A DNA stretch of 64,000 nucleotides, taken from assembly GCF_037975245.1 (NCBI RefSeq), contig NC_092562.1, positions 20,845,054 through 20,909,053 on the forward strand. Direction: 5' to 3'. Positions 38,201 through 48,934 of the stretch are shown piece by piece. Source of the stretch: Apostichopus japonicus. Its lineage: Eukaryota > Echinodermata > Holothuroidea > Aspidochirotida > Stichopodidae. Position 1 is the first letter of the stretch; every line of letters begins with the position of its first letter. The notes beneath the pieces were generated by a model. That model saw nothing but the letters and a program-made list of their open reading frames with translations, was not told the DNA's origin and ran no database searches. Made by a program: the position numbers and the translations under genes.

Positions 38201-38390
38201 TGTTGGCAGCATAGAGCATCTATTGGGCATTTCCTTTCTTCGTCTCTCACTTTGATCTCGCTAATTTTGCTCTTACTTTTGTCCCATTTTAGCTGTCTGT
38301 CAAATTTAGTTAATTGTCTCTCTATCTGTCTCGAAGAAGATCCTTTAAAAGTTCTAGTAAAAAATACTAAAATACATTCTGTATATTTAC
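35251..38390. other. Non-coding stretch, nothing certain
   Basis: No supported gene. A CTGT/CCAT-rich patch lies at 36248-36302 (tgtctgtctgcccatccat), followed by aaggttgaaaggctatttc and accagacgcggtgaag, which has the feel of an old dispersed repeat. Purine repeats (GAGAAA) are at 37497-37522, and A or T runs lie near 38110. A short minus-strand charged stretch near 35520-35590 (EAKTAEEEIVKEMKK) is open but has no donor site that I could support. Confidence 0.4.
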
Positions 38391-38840
38391 TGTATGTACT
38401 ATACTGTATATATACACACAATAATATACTATATATACTATATATATGATACATTATATGTTATATATACTAAATATATATATACTATATATATACATTA
38501 TATATATACTATATACATACATTATATATATACTATATACTGTTTACATGTAATACATTCTTTATATACTATATATACTGTATATATTATACATTATATG
38601 TTATATATACTAAATATATATATACTATATACATACATTATATATATACTATATACTGTTTACATGTAATACATTATTTATATACTATATATACTATATA
38701 TATATTATACATTATATATACTAAATATATATATACTATATATATACTATATACATACATTATATATATACTGTTTACATGTAATACATTATTAATATAC
38801 TATACATACTGTATATACTTATATTTACTTGTATATACTG
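38391..38840 (+). repeat. AT-rich array with a ~115-bp higher-order unit
   Basis: TATA-type low-complexity sequence is punctuated by tgtttacatgtaatacatt at 38541, 38657 and 38772, so the larger period is 115-116 bp, with about three units plus a partial first one. Within each unit, actaaatatatatatacta and catacattatatatatact recur. Frames through this region (91 codons, Ile/Tyr repeats) are artefacts. Confidence 0.85.
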
Positions 38841-39600
38841 TATGTACACTGTATAGCTATTTCTCGATATTAAGTATAACATTACGTATACGTTGTACAG
38901 ACCATACTGCTAAACCATGTACAGTAGTTACTTTGTTTCAATTAAAGAAACATATAGAATTCCTAACCTGCTGCTTTAAACATCCTCCAGATAGCCTACT
39001 GTACATTAGAGTGTTCAACACTATTTACAGCACTTATACTACTGTGCAGTATAATGAGACGTAGCCTATACTTTGGTTACAAAATCTCTGAGCTGATATT
39101 GTTACCGACTTCAAGTGTTTTCCACAGAAGCATTAGCATTTTATCGACTGATTGCTCCATTCATGTTGGAGTTACTGCAGAGCTATGTCCTTCAGAAGAT
39201 GTCTGGTTCAAAATTATAAAAAATTAGTGGGCTGTTGTTTTGTTGTATAATTTTACTACAGTGAAGATATATAACCAGGTACTGTAGACTGTTGAAAAAC
39301 AGTATAATGATTTTGAATCATGGTCATGCTTATGGTATTTACTTTGGTTACTGTGAACGTTAAATACAAATGAAACGTCCGGAATACTGTATCAAATGTT
39401 AAAATTGATGGTAATACCATCTATGAAACCATTGCAGTAATAATTGATTGTATCTACCACTACAAAATATGATTTGATTCAGCTTTACAGTATAAAGATT
39501 AAAAAACAAGATTGATACCAAAGGCTAAAATGACAATTCCATCTGTTGTCAACAAAAATTCAAGACATGAAAAGGAGAAGGCGCACCATATATGCAATAA
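38841..39600. other. Non-coding stretch, nothing recognised
   Basis: AT-rich sequence with frequent TACTGTA words. No gene or element supported. Confidence 0.45.
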
Positions 39601-39980
39601 TGGGCGTTGTGGTCAAGTGGTTAAGGCAGTGGACTTGTGATCTAAGGATTACAGGTTCAGTCCTTGGCCAGATCATTGCGTTGTGTCCTTGGGCAAGGCA
39701 CTTTATCTCCATTGCCTCTCTTCACCCAGGTGTATAAATGGGGACTTGCAAGGTGACTTGTTAATATAGTTGCGTTTGTGGCTGGGAAGTCCCCCAGAGG
39801 ACACGTGGCTGTGGTACACTGTGGTGCCCCAGGAGAGATTGTTTGAATTGTGCACACTTTGGTGTGTAGGTGTGACAAGTTACCAATGACCAGGGTTAAG
39901 TACAGCGCAGCGAAACTTAATTGTAAGTTGCGCTATATAAGAACTGTTAATTATTAATTATTATTATTATTATAATAATG
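39601..39980 (+). mobile_element. Full-length tRNA-derived SINE with ATT tail
   Basis: The head has an A-box-like tggtcaagtggttaaggc (39610-39628) and a weak B box, ggttcagtcct (39653-39663). The body contains ttgtgtccttgggcaaggca and ctttatctccattgcctc, a phrase I associate with SINEs of marine deuterostomes. The 3' end reads agttgcgctatataagaac followed by a TTATTA/ATT simple tail to about 39980. A diverged copy of the same 3' end is seen at 53250-53332. No terminal target duplication could be fixed with certainty. Confidence 0.8.
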
Positions 39981-42251
39981 TTCCTGCAATGATTGCCTCA
40001 TAAATGCTGAGTCAGCAGACATGCACCAGAGCCTTAGAACTACAATATGCCTATCTCAAACTCTGCATAGATGCAAAATTGTACACACGTTTCTAAATTA
40101 TTCAGATAGTGTCAAATATTGTCAGACCATTATTGGCATTTACACTGCATATGGATATTTAGAGAGATACCTCAAGAGAATGTCAAGACCAAGCCACCGA
40201 TGCCACGATCTGTCATGCCGACGCTATACCAGCAAATGGATTGAAATTTGATTTTCAAGATTATCACTTTCCAAAAGCATCACAGGAATTTTAATCACCC
40301 CTTCAGCTTAACACTGCTGCTGCTTTCTGGTTGATATGTGTTTAGGGCTGCATAGTTATCTAGTAGATATAAAAGAACTTTTCCAGTAGAAATTGCACTT
40401 TCGCAATAGCAAATGACTCGGAGACCCCAACGTTAGAAATATAATACAGTACTTGTCACTATGCCGCTGGTTGGCATGGTTCAGTTACTTCAGTGAATAA
40501 TTTATCCAGTATCACGTCGTCAAATGCTCTGCAAAATGGTCAAATTGCTTCACAAGTCCAAACATGTCGGTTCGATGGTTTCTTTTTCTTTTTTTTTACA
40601 CAGGATCCACATATATAGTATACTAAACAAAATAAAATTCTTACCTTCAAAATTTGCATTGCACATTAAATTATTCCATATATAGTTGCCATGTTGAAGA
40701 GTAACACATATATATCAAATTATGGATAAAGACAGATACATACATATATTCCCAATTCTGTGTTGTTTTGTAAATTATCAGAGCTGTTCACTACTTCACA
40801 AATACCGTGTACATGCTATACTGTAGGTTTGCAGAGTAACAATAATTATAAACACATTGGACATCCACAAACACATTAATGGTAATTGTCATTAGTTTCA
40901 AGAGTGGAGATGGATCAACTGTGTTAATAAAGGAACAGATCAGACAATATACATATATATTAACTAAGGACTGGTAAATATCAGGCAATGGGAAGTGCAA
41001 TCACCATCAATATCATGTACCCAAAGGACAAAAATATAGTCACTGTAACTTAAGTTTCATGAAAGTACATGTTGCCATAGAGCTACAAACGCATTGACGT
41101 TATCAGTCAGGCAACTCGTAAACTTACACATGCAGCAATGTACATGTGGTAGTAAATTGGAATCGATTGATGATCAATGGTTGTTTTTGCTTGCGTGCAG
41201 ACTGTACATATGGTCGACCATCCTTGTGTGTTTTCTTGCATGACCACACATTTAGGGCAACATTGACAAGGTGAGATATCCGGGTGTTACGGTACCGACC
41301 GTAGGAAGATTGTGAGGGTATACTTTTTAGACGGTTTGGAAATTTCATTAAGAATGATTCACAAAAACAAAAATATGGTTCATATTTAGTCTATTTGTCC
41401 TCCTCCATGCATGGACAATTAACAGAAATGCCAAATCTCTTCAAATTTACTATTTTGTGCATCAATTATTTCATACGCCGAGATGGAGAGAGTGCACCAT
41501 TGGGGATGGGGGGGGGGGAATAGGTAGGAACCAAGCAAGTAGTAGATGAGCCTAAGATTAAGGCAATTCCATGAATATTGTCACCAATAAATTATGTTCC
41601 ATATTAAAGACCACCAAAATAAACAACATGCGTATGTGATTTCATGTCGTGAATAAAGGTTTGATATTAAAAATAAAGAGATGGCTTATACTTTATAGAT
41701 AATTAATTTTTTATTCCATGCATGGCAGAACATAATAGATAATAAAGGATATTGGGTAATAATTTTGCCGGTACCGGCTATGAAAGTTGATATATATTAT
41801 ATAGCGTGCAATATTTAATGGTGTTTCCCCATGATGATTTACTAGGATAAGCCTAGAGGAAACTTTTCATGGACAGTTAAAGAGGAGCACATTCTGATAC
41901 AGTAGAACTTGTATTCAATTACTATAGATGTACAGTTTACTATTTGACAACATTTTGAAGTAGACACATTTTGCAGCAGAAGTGAACTTGAAGCAAACAA
42001 GAGGGCTGTCATAGAAGCACACTTATAATTTACTTAACTTTTTTTTGTTTTTTGTGTGTTTCTCCATGATTGGATTTCAGTTTCCTACTTTGCGTAAAAT
42101 ACAGTACAGTATCATTGTTGCTTAATTGTTAATTACACATCCCCTAATAGGCTAATTTGGAACCCCTATCTAATCCAAGGTCAAAATAGTAGCATAAAGC
42201 AAAACATGTTGCTGTCAGTATGAAACTATGATATCACTCCCACTTACTTCA
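39981..42251. other. Non-coding stretch, nothing recognised
   Basis: AT-rich; a G run lies at about 41509-41518. Short frames have no visible family. Confidence 0.45.
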
Positions 42252-42547
42252 AGTTTACTCAGGCGCGTAGCCAGGAATTTGCCAAGGGAGGGGCGAAACT
42301 GTAAATTCGGCATTGCAAACTATCTAAGCGGAGCGCCACCATGGTTGGCGCAAAGCGTTCAAGAAAATTTTGGCTGTAAATGCCTCCCAGATCACTGGAA
42401 ATGGCACTTCCCAGGCCTTGTAAGTTGCATCTTAGCATTTTCTCTTTTGAAAATACTAGCGATATTATAAAAAAAGAGTAAAAAATATGCTCAAGGGGGG
42501 GCGGCTGCCCCCTTCGCCCCCCCCTTGGCTACGCGCCTGAGTTTACG
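42252..42547. mobile_element. hAT-type MITE, 280 bp
   Basis: The element spans 42260-42539. It begins CAGGCGCGTAGCCA and ends TGGCTACGCGCCTG, a perfect 14-base terminal inverted repeat. The flanks are AGTTTACT (42252-42259) and AGTTTACG (42540-42547), an 8-bp target duplication with one mismatch. The interior (actatctaagcggagcgcca, then agatcactggaaatgg, ccaggccttg) is homologous to the element at 51.1 kb. There is no transposase. An 80-codon frame across the left end is a shadow. Confidence 0.88.
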
Positions 42548-44234
42548 TATGATACTAACCGACAATGTCAATTATCCATATTTGGAGAATGCCATTCATT
42601 AAGAATTGGATGCAGATTTCATCAGGATGTTTGGAATGTGTTCTGCTGTCATCGATAAACAAGTGTGCCTCTGTAGTTAAGTTATCCTTTGAACTTTTGT
42701 CTGTTTCTTGAATTATCCACAGAATCATAATTTCAGCCATGGTTATTGAGTACTCATACCATCTATCCAAAGATGCAATATGCTCCCTATACAGAAATGT
42801 TGAACTAAATATCCACGTTTAACTACACGTATACTATATGCCCTATGTTTGGTGCCAAAAATCGCAACCCACGATCAGGGGCCAAACACCCTGTTTGTAT
42901 TGTATATTTGTGCATAGCTGTGTCTTTCGTGAATCCAGCCTGCAGATTGGCAACCTATGGTAATGAAGTACGGTAGTATTTAATTCTTATCTCTTTGTTC
43001 ACCCTGTAATATATTCTAAACATCTCTCTGAAGCATATATAGTGTTTAATTTGCACACTACCATATGTTTCACCACGTGTCGGGGTCCAAGTACCTCTTT
43101 TTGTCGAGGCTGAAAATCTAAAATCAACTGAAGTTGAAGTTATAACTATGCATCTAAATAAAATAGAAGATGAATGAGCTGGGTATGAACGGATGTTACT
43201 GCATGCTCATGTATCAAGAGAACAGCATGCAATGTCTATATCAATGGACTGGAAACTTAAACGTACGTGTACAAGTGAGATACAGGTGCTTTTCATTTAA
43301 CCATTACTTTGTCTATAGTTTTCATTGTAAGAGGAATATCTTCTAGCCTTAGTTAGCTGTATTCTCTGTGGTTTTAACCCTTCCCCCCCCCCCCCCCGTC
43401 TTTGCCCAGTATATGTTTATTCATCCTAAACTATGAGAGAGTTCTAGGGCTCTTCATGATCGTTTCCACAGCTGTGCATATACAGCAGGTAATTGGGTGT
43501 GACTACTGTTATTATTATTATTTCATTACTTTCATGTTACTAGTGATACAGTTATGATACCATATCATTGTATTGTCTGTTGGCGTATGTTAATGTACTG
43601 TTAATGTTAATGTACTCTTAACTGATCTATTTTCAAGGGTATATTAGCTATTCACTGTTCCTATAATTTACAAATTTTACAAACAAAATTATAGTTTCCT
43701 GTAGCAATTTGTTGTTCTTCAGTATAGTAGTAAATGTAATTTTTTATCTCATTCTTTCCGCTATTTGCACATCTCTTCAAGGTTAACATCATACTGTTAT
43801 TCCTGGTGCCACTTGGTGTACACTTACTGTAAATGCATTTAGGCCACAGTCTGGTGATATATATTATATGATCACGTACAGAGTGGAAATAACCGGAAGA
43901 TCGATGTATACAATATACCTGGAAAGGTTATTACTTTAGTTAGTCCAAATGACATTACTTTTGCAAATGAATGATAGGCCGACATTTCAAAGGTCGCCGT
44001 AGCAACCAGAAAAGAAAGAAAGAGACGCCAGTGCGTTAGTTGGACACAGGTTCCCTGTATTAAAATGTTAAACAGAATTATGAGCGTGGTCAAAGTGTTC
44101 TTTAATCACATCTATATCTGTTAGGCAGAAAGGTTACGTCCTAATTAACATGGCTCGATCAGTGTGGCACAGAGTGACAACCCAATACAAAACCTTTATG
44201 TTGCAGATGAAAGTTTTAATTCGATGTATACTAT
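42548..44234. other. Non-coding stretch, nothing recognised
   Basis: C run of 15 at 43383-43397 and ATT repeats near 43506. No gene supported. Confidence 0.45.
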
Positions 44235-44415
44235 ATTTACTTTGCTCCTCGCTTACCTGTCTCCCCACAACCATGTCACTCTGGTTCTACCGTGTCTAGA
44301 ATGAACTGGTAACCTTTTAACACTGTGCGCCATCTATGGACGGACCCCTCCGGTCAATGCCCGTCTCATGCTACCGCCCAAAGTGTCTACATCGTTTGCG
44401 TTAAGTGTGGATTTA
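44235..44415 (+). repeat. ~180-bp dispersed repeat, copy 1
   Basis: Runs from tttgctcctcgcttacctgt through ggttctaccgtgtctagaat and ccctccggtcaatgcccg to cccaaagtgtctac. Copy 2 at 53966 matches over the whole length; an inverted half is joined in the fold-back at 28.7 kb. No clear terminal repeats or target duplication were found, so the element class is unknown. Confidence 0.75.
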
Positions 44416-44883
44416 TTTTCTACTAGATTCTATCGGAACTGATTTCCTCTAATGGCTCAGTATATGAAATCACTAAATTTTGGTTAAGTCAAACTCAAAA
44501 TTGCAGCTTCTAATCTTAACAAGTTTCTCGTTCCAGATCGTTTTTTGTCCTTATGTTTGTATTAATTAAGTATCTACCAGGCTTGTAGTACGAGTACAGC
44601 AGCATAAGATATTCCTTTGGTGTGAGTACAACCCTCTAAGGAATATGAAGGTCTTGCCTTCTTTTCTTCTGATTTGAAATGGATGAAACTACTAAATAAT
44701 TTTCTTCTGGGGCACTTAAAATCACAGGTATTAACTATATTTAATGCGCCTACAGTACTATGCGATTTATCTCATGGTTTATGAAGCATCCCAAATGGAC
44801 TTCAGATTTATATATATATTTTTTTTTTGCTTTGCAAATGTTTGTAGACATATTCAAGGCAAAATTTTTGATATATGGTAGAG

Positions 44884-45195
44884 CTACTGTATCAATAATT
44901 TATAGGAATTAAGTAAGGGGCTTGTGATCTCTGTAGATAATTTCAACCAGCGGGACTTGTTTTGAAAGGTTGTCGGATGGAGATTTGTCCAATATTCATG
45001 ATAAAACCTGTCTCTCAGGCAATCGAAGCTAATTGTCCAAAGAGCAACTAATTCCTGCACTTCTTTCTTAAAACCACATACCTGTAGTCGTTTCCATTTA
45101 ATGCATAAATCATGTTGGACATTCAGCTTTGATCTTAGGGAAAAACCCTTCCAAAAAATAGAGTTCAATTTAACTTGTCCAAGAACAACCAGCAC
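44884..45195 (-). pseudogene. Possible decayed LINE fragment
   Basis: A 103-codon minus-strand frame includes LWTISFDCLRDRFYHEYW followed by a basic, Trp-containing tail (KSRWLKLSTEI). This spacing is reminiscent of the C-terminal part of non-LTR retrotransposon polyproteins, where a 'LRDQF..W' type segment occurs, but no catalytic motif of reverse transcriptase (YADD-type) is present nearby. It could equally be a chance frame. The upstream half (QVKLNSIFWKGF and on) was not recognised. Confidence 0.2.
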
Positions 45196-45331
45196 ATATA
45201 TCTTTGAAAATCCTCTGTCCTAACTTTCTAAATTTGTTATAATTGATTCAATAATCTTCCAAGTAAACTAAACTTTGTTTTATTCAAATTATTCTTCAAG
45301 TCCTGTAGCAAACACAGGTAACTTCAGTGAT

Positions 45332-45335
45332 CAAT

Positions 45336-45367
<32 letters not shown>

Positions 45368-45411
45368 ATATATATATATATATATAATATATATATATAT
45401 AAATATATATA
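45332..45411. repeat. TA dinucleotide repeat
   Basis: About 80 bases of nearly pure TA broken by one ATGTA and two AT slips, followed by a short TG run. It gives Ile/Tyr-repeat frames on both strands that should be ignored. Confidence 0.9.
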
Positions 45412-45821
45412 TATGTGTGTACAGAAGCACAAACAGGTCTCACTCACACACTCTATAAAGAAAATTTCATACTGATTGACCATGGCAAAATATTTGTCTC
45501 TCCTCTCACTCTCCTCTCTCTCTCCACCTCTCACTCACTCTTCTTCTTCTCCATCTCTTTTGACAATCGTGTAGACTTTACCCCGTCAGAAAACCGAGTG
45601 CAGGCAGACGTTGGACTGGTCGCAGAAGCTTGTCATAACAGAGTAAATAGAGCAAGAAGGGAAAGATTGACTTTGAGGTCAAGCAAGAGAGAGAGAAAGA
45701 GCCGAGCCTAGTCAGGCTGCCCAGCAACTAAACAATGCTGTACCGAGGAGGTCAATGAGGATTACGTCTGATCGTTATTGATTGCTTTCTATTTTTTTCC
45801 TCTGTGTGTGTGTGTGTGCAG
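45412..45821 (+). other. Pyrimidine-rich then purine-rich stretch, with TG repeat at its end
   Basis: CT-rich text at 45498-45558 is followed by a GC-richer stretch to 45720 with an open 98-codon frame ending in a basic tail; no family recognised. Near the end a T-rich tract plus (TG)n and cag at 45798-45821 form a good splice-acceptor context for the next entry. Confidence 0.4.
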
Positions 45822-46069
45822 TCTGCGTTTGCCCTGGTTACCAGCAATTAGAAACAGATAGTAGCAGCAGCCAGTATCTGTGAGTGAAACAAGCTCCTCA
45901 CCCTCCGTCGTAGGCAACGTGAGAGAGAGCACAGCAGCTTCACATACGTTAGTTGATCACGGATAACTCACAGTGGAAACCATTCTCTCAGAAAACTCTT
46001 TTTACTGGATAGTGATCATTATTATGAAGGAATACATAGCCCAGCAATGTACCTTAGTTTCTTTGTGAG
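45822..46069 (+). other. Candidate 5'-UTR or start-codon exon
   Basis: The left edge is a strong acceptor-like tract (T run, TG repeat, CAG) and the right edge a near-consensus donor, GAG followed by GTAAGT at 46070. All frames in the body have stops, so most of it would be untranslated. The last ATG (46047-46049) reads MYLSFFV and is still open at the donor (phase 2), which could begin a signal peptide. A 14-codon upstream frame (46024-46068) overlaps it and stops one base before the exon end. No partner exon in phase was identified. Confidence 0.3.
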
Positions 46070-46244
46070 GTAAGTGGAAAAATAAAGAAAAAGTTGTTGT
46101 AATAATTTCAATTGTGTGGTTTGTGTTGTGTTTGTGTTGGTGTCGTCTAATTAGGTCTCTTGAAGTATAAAATATTAAACGTGTTATTTCTGTAAGTTGC
46201 TGTTGAGATCAAACTTGCAGTAGTCTTAGTGTGTACTGTATTTA

Positions 46245-46530
46245 TACATGTCTATATCTATATATCAATATATATCTATCAATATATATATATATATATA
46301 TATGTATATGTATATATGTATATTAAATTGTCTGATCGCTCAACGTGTGGAAGTGTTCCACTAGTCTCAACCTATATATATCTATACATATCTATATCTA
46401 TATATAATCATTGACATTGATATAGATATATATATCTATATACATATATATATGTAAATGTATATATTTATATTTATATATTTTTATATAGAAATATATT
46501 TATACGTATATATGTCTGCCTGTTGGTGTG
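46245..46530. repeat. TATA/TATC-rich low-complexity region
   Basis: Two TA and TATC-type runs (46252-46323 and 46373-46512) flank an ordinary 50-base stretch. Frames rich in Ile and Tyr are artefacts. Confidence 0.8.
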
Positions 46531-47289
46531 TTTGTATATATATCTACCTATCTGTTTGTAAAAGCATAACAGCAAGGCAGTGAGGGAAGTCTCATGGACA
46601 CACAATTAATAGAGATAATTTATACCATCTGAAGGGATTTGAAGGACATACATTCACCTACTAGTTAACTCTATATGGAGCTGTACAGTACTTATTGTCA
46701 GTGTACTGGTTAGATTAGCTTCAGAGTTTATACTTTAAATATGCTTGTAAGGCTCCAGATGTCCTTCCATTGCACATATTGTCCTCTTGTTGTTTGCAGT
46801 CTACACGTTTTGGCTTTTTAGGTGTCAGAGATAATAGTGTCCTTCCCATTTCTTGTAAAAGCTCTTTATGCAACTAAATATAGCTCTGTTTACCTCATTC
46901 CCTCTTACCTATCACATGTAGATTAATTCTGCCTAGCTTACAACATCTTTTTAAACTCCCCCCCCCTGAATTTTTTTTCCATCCTATCATCCTGAATCTA
47001 ATGACACTATTACAGCCGTGATTCTTCATCCATGCATTCAAATTGGGTTATTTTCTCAACCTTTGCTAGGGTTTTAGAAGAATATTCCTACCCAATAATT
47101 ATTTCTTGTGACTGTTAAGTACTACTGAAAGCTTTGTTTTTTGCATGTTTTATGAAACTAAATGGACTCAAATTCTTTTACCAAGCAACTGACTTCACTT
47201 CTTCACCACTGCTCACTTTGTAATGAAACATTTCCTATGTTGAGCCAAAGAACTGTAACTGCTCAATTAAAACTTTGGTTTGTCCTCAG
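46531..47289. other. Non-coding stretch; zinc-finger-like frame at its end
   Basis: No supported gene to about 47150. From 47162 a 63-codon frame holds CSLCNETF, which looks like the first half of a C2H2 finger, but the histidines are missing and a frame change would be needed to join it to the VCPQCCSKYF text just downstream. Treated as unproven. Confidence 0.3.
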
Positions 47290-47349
47290 TGTTGTAGCAA
47301 ATACTTCATTAAAAGAGTCATTAGCTCAACCACAAATTGGTTACGACTC
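47290..47349 (+). CDS. Candidate small internal exon (20 codons)
   Basis: Bounded by an acceptor-like tttgtcctcag (ends 47289) and a consensus donor GTAAGT at 47350. Read in the frame that starts TGT TGT AGC, it gives CCSKYFIKRV and ends in phase 0 with CTC. The next candidate exon (47694) also opens in phase 0, so the two join without a stop. Other frames of this exon hit a stop after joining. Immediately upstream the same frame reads VCPQ, so with or without that extension it resembles half of a Cys-pair zinc finger. No family was assigned. Confidence 0.25.
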
Positions 47350-47693
47350 GTAAGTATGATTTTTTTATTTTTTTTTCATTTTTTTGTCAATTTATTTTTG
47401 TTTTTTGAGTAAAAGGTATTTCTCAGGTATGAACCATTTGCAGACAAAAGGAAAATATCTAACAGCATGCAGAGAATGAAACATTTGCAGTTGTAAACTT
47501 ACTTAAGTAAATCTGGTAATGCATAATATAATAACCCAACTGTGCAACAAGATCCTAAATGGTGTTCAACTCAAAATTTCCAATTAGAGATATTTTACGT
47601 CTGGATATCTTCCACGTAAAATGACCGTACTATATTGAGTTATGATTTGTATATTTGTATTTGTATATTTATTTGTTTCATCACAATTTACAG

Positions 47694-47852
47694 TGTGACG
47701 GGAAGTCTCCTATAAAGCCTGCAAGGCTTAACAAAGTAGGAGACTCCCCAAAAAGAAAAAAGAGAAAAAAACTTAAGAATAGAAAAAGAAAAGTTAATAG
47801 TAGCATCTACAATGATGAAATAATCAAATTGATGAAGTTCGCCATGTTTTAA
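47694..47852 (+). CDS. Candidate terminal exon with a basic nuclear-signal-like tail
   Basis: Preceded by a good acceptor (tcacaatttacag, ends 47693). It encodes 52 residues and a TAA stop, beginning CDGKSPIKPARLNK. The middle is strikingly basic (SPKRKKRKKLKNRKRK), resembling a bipartite or extended nuclear localisation signal, and the end is KLMKFAMF. The basic run partly reflects an A-rich patch (AAAAAGAAAAAAGAG type), which is the main reason for doubt. It joins in phase with the exon at 47290-47349, 344 bases upstream. It is likely nuclear if real; no domain was recognised. Confidence 0.3.
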   Translation, partial: CDGKSPIKPARLNKVGDSPKRKKRKKLKNRKRKVNSSIYNDEIIKLMKFAMF

Positions 47853-48874
47853 AACAGACCCAGTGGGAGTTAGCTTATCATAATAAAAGTTATGAATTTG
47901 GGAGCTTTTCACCAATTTAATGAGACGTATACTGTAATTGCATGCTGAGACCATTCAACTAATATATGTGGCAGTCAGTTTTCCAAATCTATGGAGGATT
48001 GCTCTAATAAGATTGTAGTTTATCACACAAATTAAACCTTCCTAAATATTTCCACTGATTGATGGTTTTATGTGCTGCAAGTAACTAATGGATGCAGTTC
48101 CATACTCAACAATTTGTTGTCCAGGCTTTTTTCATTGCATTATTAAAATGCAAATTTCAAAATGTTTTACTTGATTATTTTTGAACTCAAACTGATGACC
48201 TGTGGGACCTTTGGATGGAACAGCAAATGAAAAAAAGTTTATCAAATTAAAGTAATTACTCAAAATACTGCTTATTAGAGAGTTAAAAGTTGGGAATTAA
48301 CAATATCAAATATGTAATACATCGTTATGTTATGCACTACAACCAACGTTTATGTGGAGTCCTAAAATACCTTGTGGCGGTGTGGTTTGGGAATTTTCAG
48401 GAACAGCAATTTACTGTAAGCTTCCAGAGGTGTCCAACCTGTTGCATGACATGATGTTGTTCCTCATCTTCATCATTTTCAGGTTAACATGTTTACAAAG
48501 GTTATATTACTGGTTCATAAAAAGTTTGAAGGTTTTGCACAACTCTGGGATAAAATACTGAGGTGGCTTGTAGAGTAGGAGTGTCAAGGGTTGCTACTAA
48601 TATCCCATGCAAATATTACATTATATTCAGCAGGTAGGTTAAGTGAATATGACTTTGTGTGACTTTCCCCTAGGTTCACTGGCTGATCACTGTGTTGATT
48701 ACTGATAAGCAATTAATCTTTTATTATTATTTAATAATATTCAGTAATATCATGCTATACATAACGACTATACATAACGATAGAAAATTGAGTTTGGTAA
48801 ACCTAAGTGTGCCTCAGATTCCAACAGAGTAAATTGTACAATAAAAACACAAACTTTCGAGATCTCCTGGTCTT
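47853..48874. other. Non-coding stretch, nothing recognised
   Basis: AT-rich; would hold 3' UTR if the preceding exon is real. TTA repeats lie near 48718. No other feature supported. Confidence 0.45.
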
Positions 48875-48934
48875 TCATTGAGGGCAAAAGAAGTAACAGA
48901 CAATAACAGCTATTGCTCCTAATATGCCAAGAGC
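48875..48934 (-). CDS. Candidate terminal exon, hydrophobic tail
   Basis: On the minus strand a pyrimidine-rich acceptor (cttacttctttctcag) is followed by 19 codons and TGA: a hydrophobic stretch ALGILGAIAVIVCYFFCPQ. It looks like a single membrane segment at a C-terminus. Directly after the stop come GACCAGGAGATCTCGAAAG and gtttgtgttttt, an 8-base palindrome (GAGATCTC) followed by GAAAG, vaguely like the hairpin plus GAAAC at 18.53 kb. The upstream exon was not found, and the hydrophobic bias could be chance. Confidence 0.2.
   Translation of the reverse strand, partial: ALGILGAIAVIVCYFFCPQ

Noticed and set aside
38394-38669. 91-codon frame of Ile/Tyr/His repeats, and similar frames at 45.3 and 46.2 kb
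   Set aside because: Low-complexity TA and TATC microsatellite sequence, open in several frames by composition.
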